Shown one piece after another: positions 1 to 8,460 of a DNA stretch of 64,000 nucleotides. Position numbers and translations under genes: made by a program. Position 1 is the first letter of the stretch; each line of letters starts with the position of its first letter. The notes under the pieces were generated by a model. It was not told the DNA's origin and ran no database searches. It saw only the letters and a list, made by a program, of their open reading frames with translations. The DNA is from Pseudomonas sp. 102515 (GTDB lineage Bacteria > Pseudomonadota > Gammaproteobacteria > Pseudomonadales > Pseudomonadaceae): the NCBI RefSeq assembly GCF_031085165.1, contig NZ_JAVHTY010000003.1, positions 744,001 to 808,000 on the forward strand. Direction: 5' to 3'.

Positions 1-2
1 GG

Positions 3-1643
3 GCGGTGCTGGCCAAGTACCTGGACAAGGACAGCTGCGCCGGCATCGGCCCGCAAGTGACCCCGACTGCCGCCACGCCGCCCAAGACCGAGACCGCCAC
101 GGGTGGCGCGACCGCGGGCACCACCGGCGGGACCGGTGCCGCCGGTACTGCCGGAGCGACCACCGGCACCACCACCGGCGCCGCGCCGGCCACGGGTACC
201 AGCACCACGGGCACCGCCACGGGTGGCACGGCCACGGCGGGCGCCACCACCGGAGCGGCCACCGGCACCACCGCCAATGCCGCGACCTCGTCCAAGCTGA
301 CCACCGTCGAGCAGCTCTACCTGGCCTACTACGGCCGGGCAGCCGATGCCGGTGGCCTCAACTACTGGGCCTCGCGCCTGGCCAGCGACATGAGCGTCGA
401 GCAACTGGCGGCCAACTTCGCCGGCAACAGCGAATCGACCGCCCTTTATGGCTCGCTGAGCGGTCCGGCCCTGGTCAACCAGGTCTACCAGAACCTCTAT
501 GGCCGCAGCGCCGACAGCAGCGGCAGCGCCTACTGGACCAGTCGCCTGGCCAACGGCGTCACCTCGCGCGCCAACCTGCCGCTGGAGGTCATGCGTGGCG
601 CCGCGGGCGACGACAAGATCGCCTTCGACAAGAAGGTGAACACCGCTCTGGCCCAGGGCACCACCACGACCACGCCGACCCCCGCGGCCAGCGTGCAACC
701 GGTGCAGAACGTGGTCCAGCCCGTCGCCAGTGGCAGCGTCTCCTCGGCACCGTTGACCGGCTACAAGAACATCCCCCTGGGGGTGGTCGGTCACGACAAC
801 AGCGCCGCCTATCCGCCTGCCGAGATGGAGGCCCGTCTGCAGCTACTGGCGGCGCGCAATCTGCGCACCTATCGTTCCGGTGAGTATCTGGTGACCAACC
901 TGCCCGAGCTGGATCGGCTGGTGTCCCTGGCCCGCAAGTACAACATCACCCTGCGGCCGGTGATCACCCACAAGCTGACCCAGGCGCAGGCCTATACCCT
1001 GGCCAAGCGCTACGCCAACGACATCAAGATCTGGGAGATCGGCAACGAGCAGGATTACGCCAAGGCGGGTGCGCAGGACCGCATCAATACTCTGGTCGGG
1101 ATCTATCGCGGCATCAAGCAGGCCTCGGATGAACTGGGCGCCAACCTCAAGACCACCATCAACGTGATGGCGTGCAACTCGGATGATCGCACCACCACTT
1201 CCCGTTGCCCGGGTGATCGCAATGGGGCCATGTGGTTCCTCGACCAGGCCAAGGCGTCGGGCTTCAACTTCGACTACATCAGCTTCCACTACTACCCCTA
1301 TGTCGACGACAAGGGCTACTGGATGGACATGTACCTGGGCCAGATACGCGCCATGGCCAACAAGTACAAGACCAAGGTGTTCTTCAACGAGATGAACTGC
1401 GGCAACGTCTACCAGGGCAACACCGATGGCGGCCGTGACGGCGATCGGGCCTGCTATGACAGCGTCAAGCAGATGCTCACGGTGCTCAACACCAGCTACA
1501 GGGACGTGGTGGCCGAGATCAACGTCTACGAACTGCTCGACGAGCCGACCCTCTCGGTGGTCCACGAGCGTCACTTCGGGATGATGTATGACCTCAAGCG
1601 TCCCAAGCCGATCTTCGACATGGTGACCAGCTTCGCCAAATAA
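3..1643 (+). CDS. DUF4214 and GH-A glycoside hydrolase-like secreted protein (5' partial)
   Basis: The reading frame is open to the window edge, so the N-terminus lies upstream. Counting from base 6, residues 20-95 are a Thr/Gly/Ala-rich linker. Residues 98-205 match DUF4214, with two copies of the Y-GR-AD-GG/SG-YW pattern. Residues 215-250 are a second linker. Residues 255-545 look like a clan GH-A TIM barrel, with a probable acid/base Glu348 in IWEIGNEQD, an FHYYPY strand near 428-432, and a probable nucleophile Glu462 in FFNEMNCG. This layout resembles polysaccharide-cleaving enzymes such as PslG (GH39-like), but the substrate cannot be read from sequence. It is probably exported, because DUF4214 is common in surface and secreted proteins. 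A strong terminator follows. Family assignment of the barrel is moderate; DUF4214 is firm. Confidence 0.72.
   Translation, partial: AVLAKYLDKDSCAGIGPQVTPTAATPPKTETATGGATAGTTGGTGAAGTAGATTGTTTGAAPATGTSTTGTATGGTATAGATTGAATGTTANAATSSKLTTVEQLYLAYYGRAADAGGLNYWASRLASDMSVEQLAANFAGNSESTALYGSLSGPALVNQVYQNLYGRSADSSGSAYWTSRLANGVTSRANLPLEVMRGAAGDDKIAFDKKVNTALAQGTTTTTPTPAASVQPVQNVVQPVASGSVSSAPLTGYKNIPLGVVGHDNSAAYPPAEMEARLQLLAARNLRTYRSGEYLVTNLPELDRLVSLARKYNITLRPVITHKLTQAQAYTLAKRYANDIKIWEIGNEQDYAKAGAQDRINTLVGIYRGIKQASDELGANLKTTINVMACNSDDRTTTSRCPGDRNGAMWFLDQAKASGFNFDYISFHYYPYVDDKGYWMDMYLGQIRAMANKYKTKVFFNEMNCGNVYQGNTDGGRDGDRACYDSVKQMLTVLNTSYRDVVAEINVYELLDEPTLSVVHERHFGMMYDLKRPKPIFDMVTSFAK
93..285 (+). repeat. 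Low-complexity Thr/Gly/Ala linker-coding tract
   Basis: Degenerate repetition of accacc/ggc/gcc codons encodes runs such as TATGG, TTGTT and TAGATTG between the upstream part of the protein and its DUF4214 domain. It is probably a flexible, possibly glycosylated linker. Such tracts change length easily between strains. Confidence 0.7.
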
Positions 1644-1663
1644 GACCCCGGCGCGGCCAGACC

Positions 1664-1706
1664 ACCGCCCCCGCTGCCTGACCGGTAGCGGGGGCGGTGT
1701 CGTTTT
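1664..1706 (+). terminator. Rho-independent terminator of the GH/DUF4214 gene
   Basis: A perfect 12-bp GC-rich stem (1664-1675 with 1687-1698) and an 11-nt loop are followed by GTCGTTTT. It begins 20 bases after the stop codon. Confidence 0.85.
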
Positions 1707-1753
1707 GGGGGTGAGGATGCAGGCTCGCTAATGGGGCAGTCTGAGGTAAAGCG

Positions 1754-1789
1754 GGCCCTCTCCCAGGGGGAGAGGGCCGGGGTGAGGGT
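1754..1789. repeat. Dispersed intergenic repeat with hairpin, copy A
   Basis: An 11-bp perfect stem (GGCCCTCTCCC, 1754-1764, with GGGAGAGGGCC, 1768-1778) is followed by GGGGTGAGGG. The right half recurs near 30391-30412 almost unchanged. It lies between the convergent GH gene and rep and encodes nothing visible. It is probably a REP-like element that may also end rep transcription. Confidence 0.6.
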
Positions 1790-1806
1790 GGCCGCCGGCA
1801 GAGTCC

Positions 1807-3819
1807 TCAACCCCGCTTGAGCATCGCCCGCATCGCCGCCAAGGCGTCGTTGCCGCGGGCGGCCTTCTGTTCCTGGGGCGCTTCTTCCAGGCCTTCCCAC
1901 TGCAGGTCCTCGGGCGGCAGTTCGTCGAGGAAGCGACTGGGGGTGCAGTCGATCAGTTCGCCGTACTGCTTGCGTCGGGTGGCGTAGGTGAAGGCCAGGG
2001 TCTGGCGCGCGCGGGTGATGCCCACGTAGGCCAGGCGGCGCTCCTCCTCGATGGTATCGGCCTCGATGCTGGAGCGGTGCGGCAGGATCTCCTCCTCCAT
2101 GCCCATGATGAACACATAGGGGAATTCCAGGCCCTTGGAGGCGTGCAGGGTCATCATCTGCACCCCGTCGGCGCCTTCCTCTTCCTCCTGCTGGCGTTCG
2201 AGCATGTCGCGCAGGACCAGCTTGGCGATGGCGTCCTCGATGGTCATCTGGCCGTCCTCATCCTTTTCCAGGATGTTCTTCAGCGCATCCAGGAGGAACC
2301 AGACGTTGCCCATGCGGAAGTCGGCGACCTTGTCGGAGCTGGCGTTCTGGCGGATCCAGTTCTCGTAGTCGATGTCCATCACCATGCTGCGCAGGGCGCC
2401 GATGGGATCCTCGCCCGCGCAATTCTTGCGTACCCCGTCCATCCAGCGCTTGAAGCGCGCCAGGCGCTCGGTGAAGCGGGCGTCCAGGTGTTCGCCCAGG
2501 CCGATCTCGTCGGCGGCGGCGTACATCGAGCGATCCCGGCTGCCGGCGTAGTTGCCGAGCTTTTCCAGGGTGGTGGAGCCGATCTCCCGGCGCGGCACGT
2601 TGATGACCCGCAGGAAGGCGTTGTCGTCGTCCGGATTCACCAGCAGGCGCAGGTAGGACATCACGTCCTTGACCTCCTGGCGGGCGAAGAAGCTGGTGCC
2701 GCCGGAGAGCCGGTAGGGAATCTGGTGGTGCTGGAGCTTGAGCTCCATCAGCTTGGCCTGGTGGTTGCCGCGATAGAGGATGGCGAAGTCCGCGTAGGGC
2801 CGCTGGGTCTTGAGGTGCAGCGTGAGGATCTCCAGGGCGATGCGCTCGGCCTCGCCATCCTCGTTCTTGCAGCGCAGCACCCGGATCGGATCGCCGTGGC
2901 CCATCTCGCTCCACAGCTGCTTCTCGAACACGTGGGGATTGTTGGCGATGAGCACGTTGGCGCATTTGAGGATGCGACTGGTGGAGCGGTAGTTCTGCTC
3001 CAGCATCACCACCTTGAGCGAGGGGAAGTCGTCCTTGAGCTGCATCAGGTTTTCCGGTCGCGCGCCGCGCCAGGCGTAGATCGACTGGTCGTCGTCGCCC
3101 ACCACGGTGAACTGGGCGCGCTCCTGCACCAGCATCTTCACCAGCAGGTACTGGCTGGTGTTGGTGTCCTGGTATTCGTCCACCAGCATGTAGCGGATGC
3201 GGTTGCGCCAGCGCTCCAGCACCTCGGGATGCTCCTGGAACAGCTTCACCGGCATCAGGATGAGGTCGTCGAAGTCGACCGCGTTGTAGGCCTTGAGGGT
3301 GCGCTGGTAGTGCAGGTAGACCACCGCGGCGGTCTGCTCCTTGGGCGTGCGCGCCTTTTCCAGGGCCTCTTCCGGCAGGATGAGGTCGTTCTTCCAGTTG
3401 CCGATGTAGTTCTTGATCTCGTCCAGGCCGTCGTCGCCCTGGTATTCCTTCTGCATGATGTCGGTGAGCAGCGCCTTGATGTCGCCCTCGTCGAAGATCG
3501 AGAAGCCCGGCTTGTAGCCCAGGTGCACGTACTCGCGGCGGATGATGTTCAGCCCGAGGTTGTGGAAGGTCGAGACGGTCAGGCCGCGGCCTTCGCCGGC
3601 TTTCAGCAGGCTGGCCACCCGTGCCTTCATCTCGCGCGCCGCCTTGTTGGTGAAGGTCACGGCGCAGATGTACTGGGCGCGGACGCCGCACTGCTGTACC
3701 AGGTAGGCGATCTTGCGGGTGATGACGCTGGTCTTGCCGGAGCCGGCACCGGCCAGCACCAGCAGGGGACCGCTGATGTAGGCCACGGCTTCGGCCTGGC
3801 GGGGATTGAGCTTGGACAT
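1807..3819 (-). CDS. rep: ATP-dependent DNA helicase Rep
   Basis: This superfamily 1A 3'-5' DNA helicase helps restart stalled forks and strips proteins from DNA ahead of the replisome. The 670-residue length is normal. The N-terminal SKLNPRQAEAV Q-motif region is followed by Walker A AGAGSGKT (about residues 23-30), DEYQD in motif II, GDDDQSIYAWRGA in motif III, QNYRST in motif IV, and the C-terminal helicase motifs including LHASKGLEF and ITRAR. It matches Rep rather than UvrD in overall length and N-terminus. It is transcribed leftward, alone, with a MITE-like fragment upstream at 3877-3909. Confidence 0.96.
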   Translation of the reverse strand: MSKLNPRQAEAVAYISGPLLVLAGAGSGKTSVITRKIAYLVQQCGVRAQYICAVTFTNKAAREMKARVASLLKAGEGRGLTVSTFHNLGLNIIRREYVHLGYKPGFSIFDEGDIKALLTDIMQKEYQGDDGLDEIKNYIGNWKNDLILPEEALEKARTPKEQTAAVVYLHYQRTLKAYNAVDFDDLILMPVKLFQEHPEVLERWRNRIRYMLVDEYQDTNTSQYLLVKMLVQERAQFTVVGDDDQSIYAWRGARPENLMQLKDDFPSLKVVMLEQNYRSTSRILKCANVLIANNPHVFEKQLWSEMGHGDPIRVLRCKNEDGEAERIALEILTLHLKTQRPYADFAILYRGNHQAKLMELKLQHHQIPYRLSGGTSFFARQEVKDVMSYLRLLVNPDDDNAFLRVINVPRREIGSTTLEKLGNYAGSRDRSMYAAADEIGLGEHLDARFTERLARFKRWMDGVRKNCAGEDPIGALRSMVMDIDYENWIRQNASSDKVADFRMGNVWFLLDALKNILEKDEDGQMTIEDAIAKLVLRDMLERQQEEEEGADGVQMMTLHASKGLEFPYVFIMGMEEEILPHRSSIEADTIEEERRLAYVGITRARQTLAFTYATRRKQYGELIDCTPSRFLDELPPEDLQWEGLEEAPQEQKAARGNDALAAMRAMLKRG

Positions 3820-3876
3820 GGCGGACCGGGGTGACGACGCTGGGCAAGAATTCTACCAGCGCCAGTCCCCGCGGTC

Positions 3877-3909
3877 AGAGCCTGATTCAAAGTCTCGCGA
3901 GCAGGCTCT
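3877..3909. repeat. Short 33-bp palindromic element related to the 142-bp MITE-like repeat
   Basis: AGAGCCTG and CAGGCTCT form a perfect 8-bp terminal inverted repeat around a 17-base core. The core carries TTCAAAGT and CTCGCGAG, two strings found near opposite ends of the 142-bp element at 12602-12743. It looks like an internally deleted relative. It touches the last base of the adjacent gene's stop codon and may act as its transcript end, although there is no T-run. Confidence 0.55.
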
Positions 3910-4601
3910 CAGGGCTTGGGCGGTGGCGCGACGAAGGTCAGCTGGCGCGGATAGCCGTACTTCTCGCCGGGCAGCACCGGGCTGTCGAGGAACACGCCCA
4001 TGCTGCGGCCGAATTCGCTGACGTGGGTGACGGCGTAGTCCTGGCCGTCGGCCAGACGAACGATGGCGCCTGCCTTGAATTCCTCGCGATTGCGCTCGGT
4101 GACCGGGATGGAAATGCCGGCGGCCTTGCGGTAGATGCCCTTGAGCCAGTCTTGGTTGGTGAAATCGTTGATCGGGGTGTTGAAGCGCCCCGGCAGGCGC
4201 TGCAGATGGCGCCCGGTACCGGGGGTGTCGTCCACCACCAGGCGCCTGGGATAACCCACGGCCTCGGCATCCAGCGGCTTGCCCTCGACGAACACCGCCA
4301 GATTGTTGCCGACCCGCTGGACCTCGGTGATGGCGCGCCACTCGCCGTCGCCCAGCTGGACCTGCCGCCCGCCGATGAAGCCCTCGACGTTGGCCGGGGT
4401 CGCCGGAATGGTCACGCCGGCCACCCGGCGCAGGACGCCACGATCCCAGTCTTCGTTGCTGAAGTCGTTGATGGAGCTGGACAGCAGCGGCTGGCTGAGT
4501 GGAGCGCCGTGCGGTGGTTTGCCATCTTGGGCATGGGCCAGCGGCAGCCCCAGGCAGCAGGCGCAGAGCAGCAGGAGGGAGCGGGCCAGGCAGGTGGGCA
4601 T
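3909..4601 (-). CDS. Periplasmic protein with two tandem ~80-residue repeats
   Basis: The function is not recognised. The start at 4601 is chosen because TAAGGA lies 8 nt upstream; the in-frame ATG at 4610 has no spacing to that site. The 230-residue product begins with a signal peptide (cleavage likely after LAHA, residue 24). Residues 44-123 and 144-223 are homologous repeats: each opens with INDF-N-DW, continues G-R--AG--IP-T, then an aspartate-glycine turn, and closes with VF, GYPR and a hydrophobic strand. The pattern suggests two small beta domains on a rigid linker (VDDTPGTGR). It is exported and perhaps binds polysaccharide or envelope material, since a secreted glycosidase gene lies 2.3 kb away, but that link is inference only. 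Confidence 0.72.
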   Translation of the reverse strand: MPTCLARSLLLLCACCLGLPLAHAQDGKPPHGAPLSQPLLSSSINDFSNEDWDRGVLRRVAGVTIPATPANVEGFIGGRQVQLGDGEWRAITEVQRVGNNLAVFVEGKPLDAEAVGYPRRLVVDDTPGTGRHLQRLPGRFNTPINDFTNQDWLKGIYRKAAGISIPVTERNREEFKAGAIVRLADGQDYAVTHVSEFGRSMGVFLDSPVLPGEKYGYPRQLTFVAPPPKP

Positions 4602-4774
4602 AGCGGTCATCCTTAACGCAGGTTTCTTGTTGTTCCCGGCTCGGGAGTGGGCGATAGACCCCTGATCTCTCCCGCCGTTTGGCGAACGTGTCGCGAAGCG
4701 GCAATTTTTTACCCGCGCGGCGCCGAACGGCAAGCGCTGCGTTAACCTGGGGCTTTTCCCGCTGGAGTGCGTCC

Positions 4775-5359
4775 ATGAATTCGACCCTTGCCGCCGTTCC
4801 CCTGGCCAAGGCCTATCGCCTGCTCAACCATGGTCCCACGGTGCTGGTCAGCGCTGCCCACGCCGGCCGGCGCAACGTCATGGCCGCGGCCTGGGCCATG
4901 GCGGTGGATTTCGAGCCGGGCAAGGTGGCGGTGGTGCTCGACAAGCAGACCTGGACCCGCGAACTGCTGGAAGCCGAGGGCAGCTTCGTGCTCAGCGTGC
5001 CCTGCGCCGCCCAGGTGGATCTGGTGCAGACGGTGGGCAACACCAGCGGCCGCGAGCTGGACAAGTTCGCCGCCTACGGCATCGAGACGCTGGCGGGCGA
5101 ACAGGTCAGCGCGCCGCTGATCGCCGGCTGCGTGGCCTGGCTGGAATGCCGCTTGCTGCCCGAGGCGCACAACCAGCGGAACTACGACCTGTTTCTCGGG
5201 GAGGTGCTCGTCGCCCGGGCCGATACCCGGGTGTTTCGCGAGGGACGCTGGGATTTCCGCGGCCAGGACGCCCTGCGCACCCTGCACCACGTCGCCGGCG
5301 GTCACTTCCTGGTGATTGGCGACGGCATCCAGGGGCAGATGCTGACGCCTAAGGCCTGA
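4775..5359 (+). CDS. Flavin reductase-like, FMN-binding split-barrel protein
   Basis: The 194-residue product starts at the ATG at 4775, with GGAG 8 nt upstream. It fits the flavin reductase-like FMN-binding split barrel: the N-terminal PTVLVSAAHAGRRNVMAAAW strand and loop, then a central hydrophobic core and a C-terminal HHVAGGHFLVIGDGI segment. Members reduce flavins with NAD(P)H or hold FMN as a redox cofactor, in the cytoplasm. The substrate and partner are unknown, and no monooxygenase gene lies next to it. It is convergent with the chemoreceptor gene, and the two share a hairpin at 5364-5388. Confidence 0.82.
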   Translation: MNSTLAAVPLAKAYRLLNHGPTVLVSAAHAGRRNVMAAAWAMAVDFEPGKVAVVLDKQTWTRELLEAEGSFVLSVPCAAQVDLVQTVGNTSGRELDKFAAYGIETLAGEQVSAPLIAGCVAWLECRLLPEAHNQRNYDLFLGEVLVARADTRVFREGRWDFRGQDALRTLHHVAGGHFLVIGDGIQGQMLTPKA

Positions 5360-5363
5360 GACC

Positions 5364-5388
5364 GCCGACGCCAGGCGCTGGCGTCGGC
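5364..5388. terminator. Hairpin between convergent genes
   Basis: A perfect 11-bp stem (GCCGACGCCAG with CTGGCGTCGGC) and a 3-nt loop lie between the flavin reductase stop and the chemoreceptor stop. There is no T-run on either strand, so any termination is probably shared and partial. Confidence 0.55.
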
Positions 5389-5396
5389 GCGACCGG

Positions 5397-7322
5397 TCAG
5401 ACGCGGAAACGCGCGACCATCTGCTGCAGATCGCCGCCCAGGCGGGCCAGTTCGTTGACCGACGCCGCGGCATGGGCGTTGGCAGTGGCCGATTCCTCGG
5501 CCAGGCCGCTGACCTTGACCACGTTACCGTTGATCTCCTCGGCGACCAGGCTCTGCTCTTCCACCGCGGTGGCGATCTGCTGATTGAGATTCTGGATCTC
5601 CGCCACCGCCTGGTAGATGACGTCCAAGGCACGCTCGGCGTCCTGGGCCAGGGTCACGGTGCCCAGGGTGCGGTCGCGGCTGGCCTGCATCCGCGCACTG
5701 GCTTCGGTGGTGCCCTGCTGCAGGGTGGCGATGAGTTCACCGATTTCCTGGGTGGATTCCTGGGTCCGCTGGGCCAGGGAGCGGACCTCGTCGGCCACCA
5801 CGGCGAAGCCGCGGCCCTGTTCGCCGGCGCGGGCGGCTTCGATGGCGGCGTTGAGCGCCAGCAGGTTGGTCTGTTCGGCGATCGCCTTGATCACGTCGAT
5901 GACGCTGCCGATGCGACCACTGGCGGCGTCCAGGCGCTCCATGGCATCGCCCAGGCCCTGCACCTCTTCGGCGGCCAGGGTGATTTCCTGGGCCGCACGC
6001 TTGACCGTGCGGCTGCCTTCGCGGGCCATGCTGTCGGCATTCTGCGCAGCGCTGGAGGCGTTGGCGGTGTTTTGTGCCACGTTGTGCACCGTGGCCGCCA
6101 TCTCGTTCATGGCGGTGGCCACCTGATGCATCTCGTCGCGCTGCTGGGTGGCGCCGCGGCTGGTCTGGACGCCAAAGGCCGAGAGTTCGTCGGCCGCGCT
6201 GCTGAGCTGCCCCACGCCGTTGGCGATGCCACCGACCAGCTGACGCAGGTCGTCGGCCATGGCCTGGGTGGTGCGCTGCAGTTCGCCCAGCTCGTCGCGC
6301 CGCTTGACCTCGCTGCGCAGGGTCAGGTCGCCGGCGGCGACGCGCTTGAGCATGGCCATGGCGGTCGCCAGCGGCTGGGTGATCTGGCGGGTGATCAGCC
6401 AGGCGGCGGCGATGCCGATCAGCAGGGCGATCAGACTGCTCAATACCAGCTTGAGCAGGGCGGCCTGGCGTTCGGCAGCGGCGGACTTGAACTGACCTTC
6501 ACCCAGCTGATCCAGCAACTGCACCAGCTTGTTGCCCTGCTCCTGCAGACTGGCGACCGCGGCCTGGGCCTGGCGGTTCTGGGCGACGATGGATTCGAAG
6601 AAGGCGCGATAGCGAGTCACGTCCTGGGTGGCGCTGTAGAGGCGCGCGGCGGTGTCGCCGTCGATCTGCTTCTGGGCGCTGGCCAGGGTCTTGAGCAAGC
6701 CGTCGATGACCTTGAGGGTCGCCTGGGACTTGCTGTCGTCGGGGGTGCCGAGGAAGCGGCGGATGGCCAGGCGCACGCCGACCATCTGCGCCTTCATCTC
6801 GGCCACGGCCTTGAGGTCGGCGGTGCTGTAGCCGCCGCCCGGGGCGAAGACCAGCTCGAACAGCTGGTCGATGGTCTCGGTAACGGTGTCGGAGACCCGG
6901 GTCAGTTCCTTTTGCGCGTCGGCGCTGGTCTGGTTGGCCTGTTGCAGCGCGGCGAAGCGCTCCTGGTAGGTCTTCATCTCCTGCTGGATGTTGCCCAGGA
7001 TGGCGACATTGGCCGGGTTGGTCAGCAGGGTGAGGCCCTTGCTGATGTCTTCCGTCACGCTGGCCAGGGTGGCCTGTTGCCGGGTGGCATTGGCGGCGCT
7101 GGGATCGAGCAGGTAGGCCTTTTCGTCGATCCTGACGTTGAGGACGTCCGCCTTGAGCTGGCCGCTGTAGCGCGTCTTGTTGATGCGCTCGAGCAGGGTA
7201 TTGGCGGTGAAATAGCCGAACAGCGCCACCACCGTCACCATGACCAGCAGGGCACCGAAGCCCAGCGCCAGCTTCTTGGAAATGCCGAGATTGCTCAGCC
7301 AGGAGGCTTTGGATACAGACAT
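5397..7322 (-). CDS. Methyl-accepting chemotaxis protein, HBM-like sensor
   Basis: This inner-membrane chemoreceptor controls CheA. The 641-residue product has TM1 near residues 14-36, an all-helical periplasmic region of about 250 residues whose length and composition fit a helical bimodular (HBM) sensor, TM2 near 300-322 ([17 protein letters not shown]), a HAMP linker, and a signalling domain with the conserved tip [23 protein letters not shown] receptors in pseudomonads often sense small organic acids or amines; the ligand here is unknown. The ATG at 7322 is used because the alternative at 7358 falls inside the -10 element of a FliA promoter. The gene stands alone. Confidence 0.93.
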   Translation of the reverse strand: MSVSKASWLSNLGISKKLALGFGALLVMVTVVALFGYFTANTLLERINKTRYSGQLKADVLNVRIDEKAYLLDPSAANATRQQATLASVTEDISKGLTLLTNPANVAILGNIQQEMKTYQERFAALQQANQTSADAQKELTRVSDTVTETIDQLFELVFAPGGGYSTADLKAVAEMKAQMVGVRLAIRRFLGTPDDSKSQATLKVIDGLLKTLASAQKQIDGDTAARLYSATQDVTRYRAFFESIVAQNRQAQAAVASLQEQGNKLVQLLDQLGEGQFKSAAAERQAALLKLVLSSLIALLIGIAAAWLITRQITQPLATAMAMLKRVAAGDLTLRSEVKRRDELGELQRTTQAMADDLRQLVGGIANGVGQLSSAADELSAFGVQTSRGATQQRDEMHQVATAMNEMAATVHNVAQNTANASSAAQNADSMAREGSRTVKRAAQEITLAAEEVQGLGDAMERLDAASGRIGSVIDVIKAIAEQTNLLALNAAIEAARAGEQGRGFAVVADEVRSLAQRTQESTQEIGELIATLQQGTTEASARMQASRDRTLGTVTLAQDAERALDVIYQAVAEIQNLNQQIATAVEEQSLVAEEINGNVVKVSGLAEESATANAHAAASVNELARLGGDLQQMVARFRV

Positions 7323-7354
7323 GGAAATTCCGGAAGAGAGTACGAAGACCCCCT

Positions 7355-7381
7355 TCATCGGCCGTCCCGAGCGATACTTGA
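7355..7381 (-). promoter_or_regulatory. Sigma-28 (FliA) promoter of the HBM chemoreceptor
   Basis: Read leftward, -35 TCAAGTAT (7381-7374), an 11-nt spacer, then -10 GCCGATGA (7362-7355). The consensus is TAAAGTTT-N11-GCCGATAA, so matches are 6/8 and 7/8 with exact spacing. The transcript would start about 25 nt before the 7322 ATG. Confidence 0.82.
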
Positions 7382-7458
7382 AAGCCGCACGTCAGGGCCG
7401 CCTGGGTCGCGGCCCCGCCGCCGACGGCGGGCGCCGTCCGCGGTGGTGCCGGACGGAT

Positions 7459-7788
7459 TCAGGCGGTTTCGCGGCTGTGTACGGGAACGGGCAACTCCAG
7501 CTCCAGCACCGAGATCAGCGCATTCTGCTGACGTTCGTTGAGCTGGCGAAAGCGCTGCAGCAGCAGTTGCTCGCTGGCATTGAGCAGCTCGTCATCCGCT
7601 TCGACCTGCTGCTGCTCCAGCACCCCGTCCTGTACCAGGCTGCGTTCCAGCCAGGCGACGATCTCGGTGTTCATGCTGTGCCGATGGGAGCGGGCCACGG
7701 CGGCGATGCGTTCACGCATCCCATCGGGAAGGCGGACGACGAACTTTTCCGTGGGAATACCAGCGGGAGCGCGGTGGACGTAGGGCAT
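7459..7788 (-). CDS. amrZ: Arc-type ribbon-helix-helix regulator, AmrZ-like
   Basis: The 109-residue DNA-binding protein starts at 7788 with GGAGG 6 nt upstream. Residues 14-50 form the ribbon-helix-helix: the beta strand EKFVVRL keeps the Lys, Val and Arg positions that contact DNA in AmrZ/AlgZ. MRERIAAVARSH and SMNTEIVAWLERSL then form the two helices. The C-terminal LLQRFRQLNERQQNAL segment matches the AmrZ oligomerisation region. AmrZ controls alginate and other exopolysaccharides, motility and c-di-GMP genes in pseudomonads. It sits only 29 nt downstream of the LysE gene on the same strand, so read-through is possible. A paralogue elsewhere cannot be excluded; the symbol rests on similarity over the whole length. 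Confidence 0.75.
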   Translation of the reverse strand: MPYVHRAPAGIPTEKFVVRLPDGMRERIAAVARSHRHSMNTEIVAWLERSLVQDGVLEQQQVEADDELLNASEQLLLQRFRQLNERQQNALISVLELELPVPVHSRETA

Positions 7789-7817
7789 GGAGGACCTCCA
7801 ATACGAATGGACTGACG

Positions 7818-8459
7818 TCAAAGCGCCGACAACAGCAGTCGACCGGCGAAGAAAACCAGCACCAGGCCCATGGTTCTCTCGAACCAGTGGCCCAGGCGCA
7901 GGAAGGTCTGGCGAACGCGCGGGCTGGAAAACAGCAGGCTGACCAGGGCGAACCAGCCGGCGTTGACCGCGCACATCCACAGGCCATAGAGGGCCTGGAC
8001 GGCCAGCGGCGTACTGCCGCTGACCACGGTGGTGAAGATGGCCAGGAAGAACAGGGTGGCCTTGGGATTGGTGGCATTGGTCAGGAAGCCGGTGAGGAAG
8101 GCCTTGCCGGGCGACTGCCGCTGCAGGTCGGCCTGCTGCCACTGGCTGTCGTCCAGCGGCGCGGCGGTGGGCTTGCTGCGGATCAGGTTGAAGCCCAACC
8201 AGAGGATGTAGGCGCCGCCGACGACCTTGGCGACCCCCAGCAGCCAGGGCGTGGCGTGCATCAGGGCGCCGATGCCGAGCAGGGTGTAGAGCACGTGCAC
8301 CGAAATGCCGGCGCCGATGCCCAGGGCGGTGCACAGGCCGATCAGGCGCCCGTATCTCACGCTCTGCCGCACGGTCACGGCGAAATCCGGGCCAGGCGCC
8401 AGCACGGCGAGGAAGTGGATGGTCGCCAGGGCGAGGAATTCGCTCAGGTAGGGGGACAT
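7818..8459 (-). CDS. LysE/RhtB family amino-acid exporter
   Basis: This 213-residue inner-membrane protein has about six hydrophobic segments and the family N-terminal signature LAVLAPGPDFAVTVRQSV. A central loop with the residues WLGFNLIRSK and a C-terminal membrane pair complete the fold. Members export basic or neutral amino acids or related metabolites; the substrate is not evident. Its ATG is one base after the stop of the upstream oxygenase gene, so the two are surely co-transcribed and probably translationally coupled. The same leftward group begins with an AlaX-type editing enzyme, which points to amino-acid homeostasis. Confidence 0.88.
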   Translation of the reverse strand: MSPYLSEFLALATIHFLAVLAPGPDFAVTVRQSVRYGRLIGLCTALGIGAGISVHVLYTLLGIGALMHATPWLLGVAKVVGGAYILWLGFNLIRSKPTAAPLDDSQWQQADLQRQSPGKAFLTGFLTNATNPKATLFFLAIFTTVVSGSTPLAVQALYGLWMCAVNAGWFALVSLLFSSPRVRQTFLRLGHWFERTMGLVLVFFAGRLLLSAL

Positions 8460-8460
8460 G

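Noticed and set aside
2077..3834. A 585-codon plus-strand frame
   Set aside because: It is the antisense shadow of rep, which has all helicase motifs.
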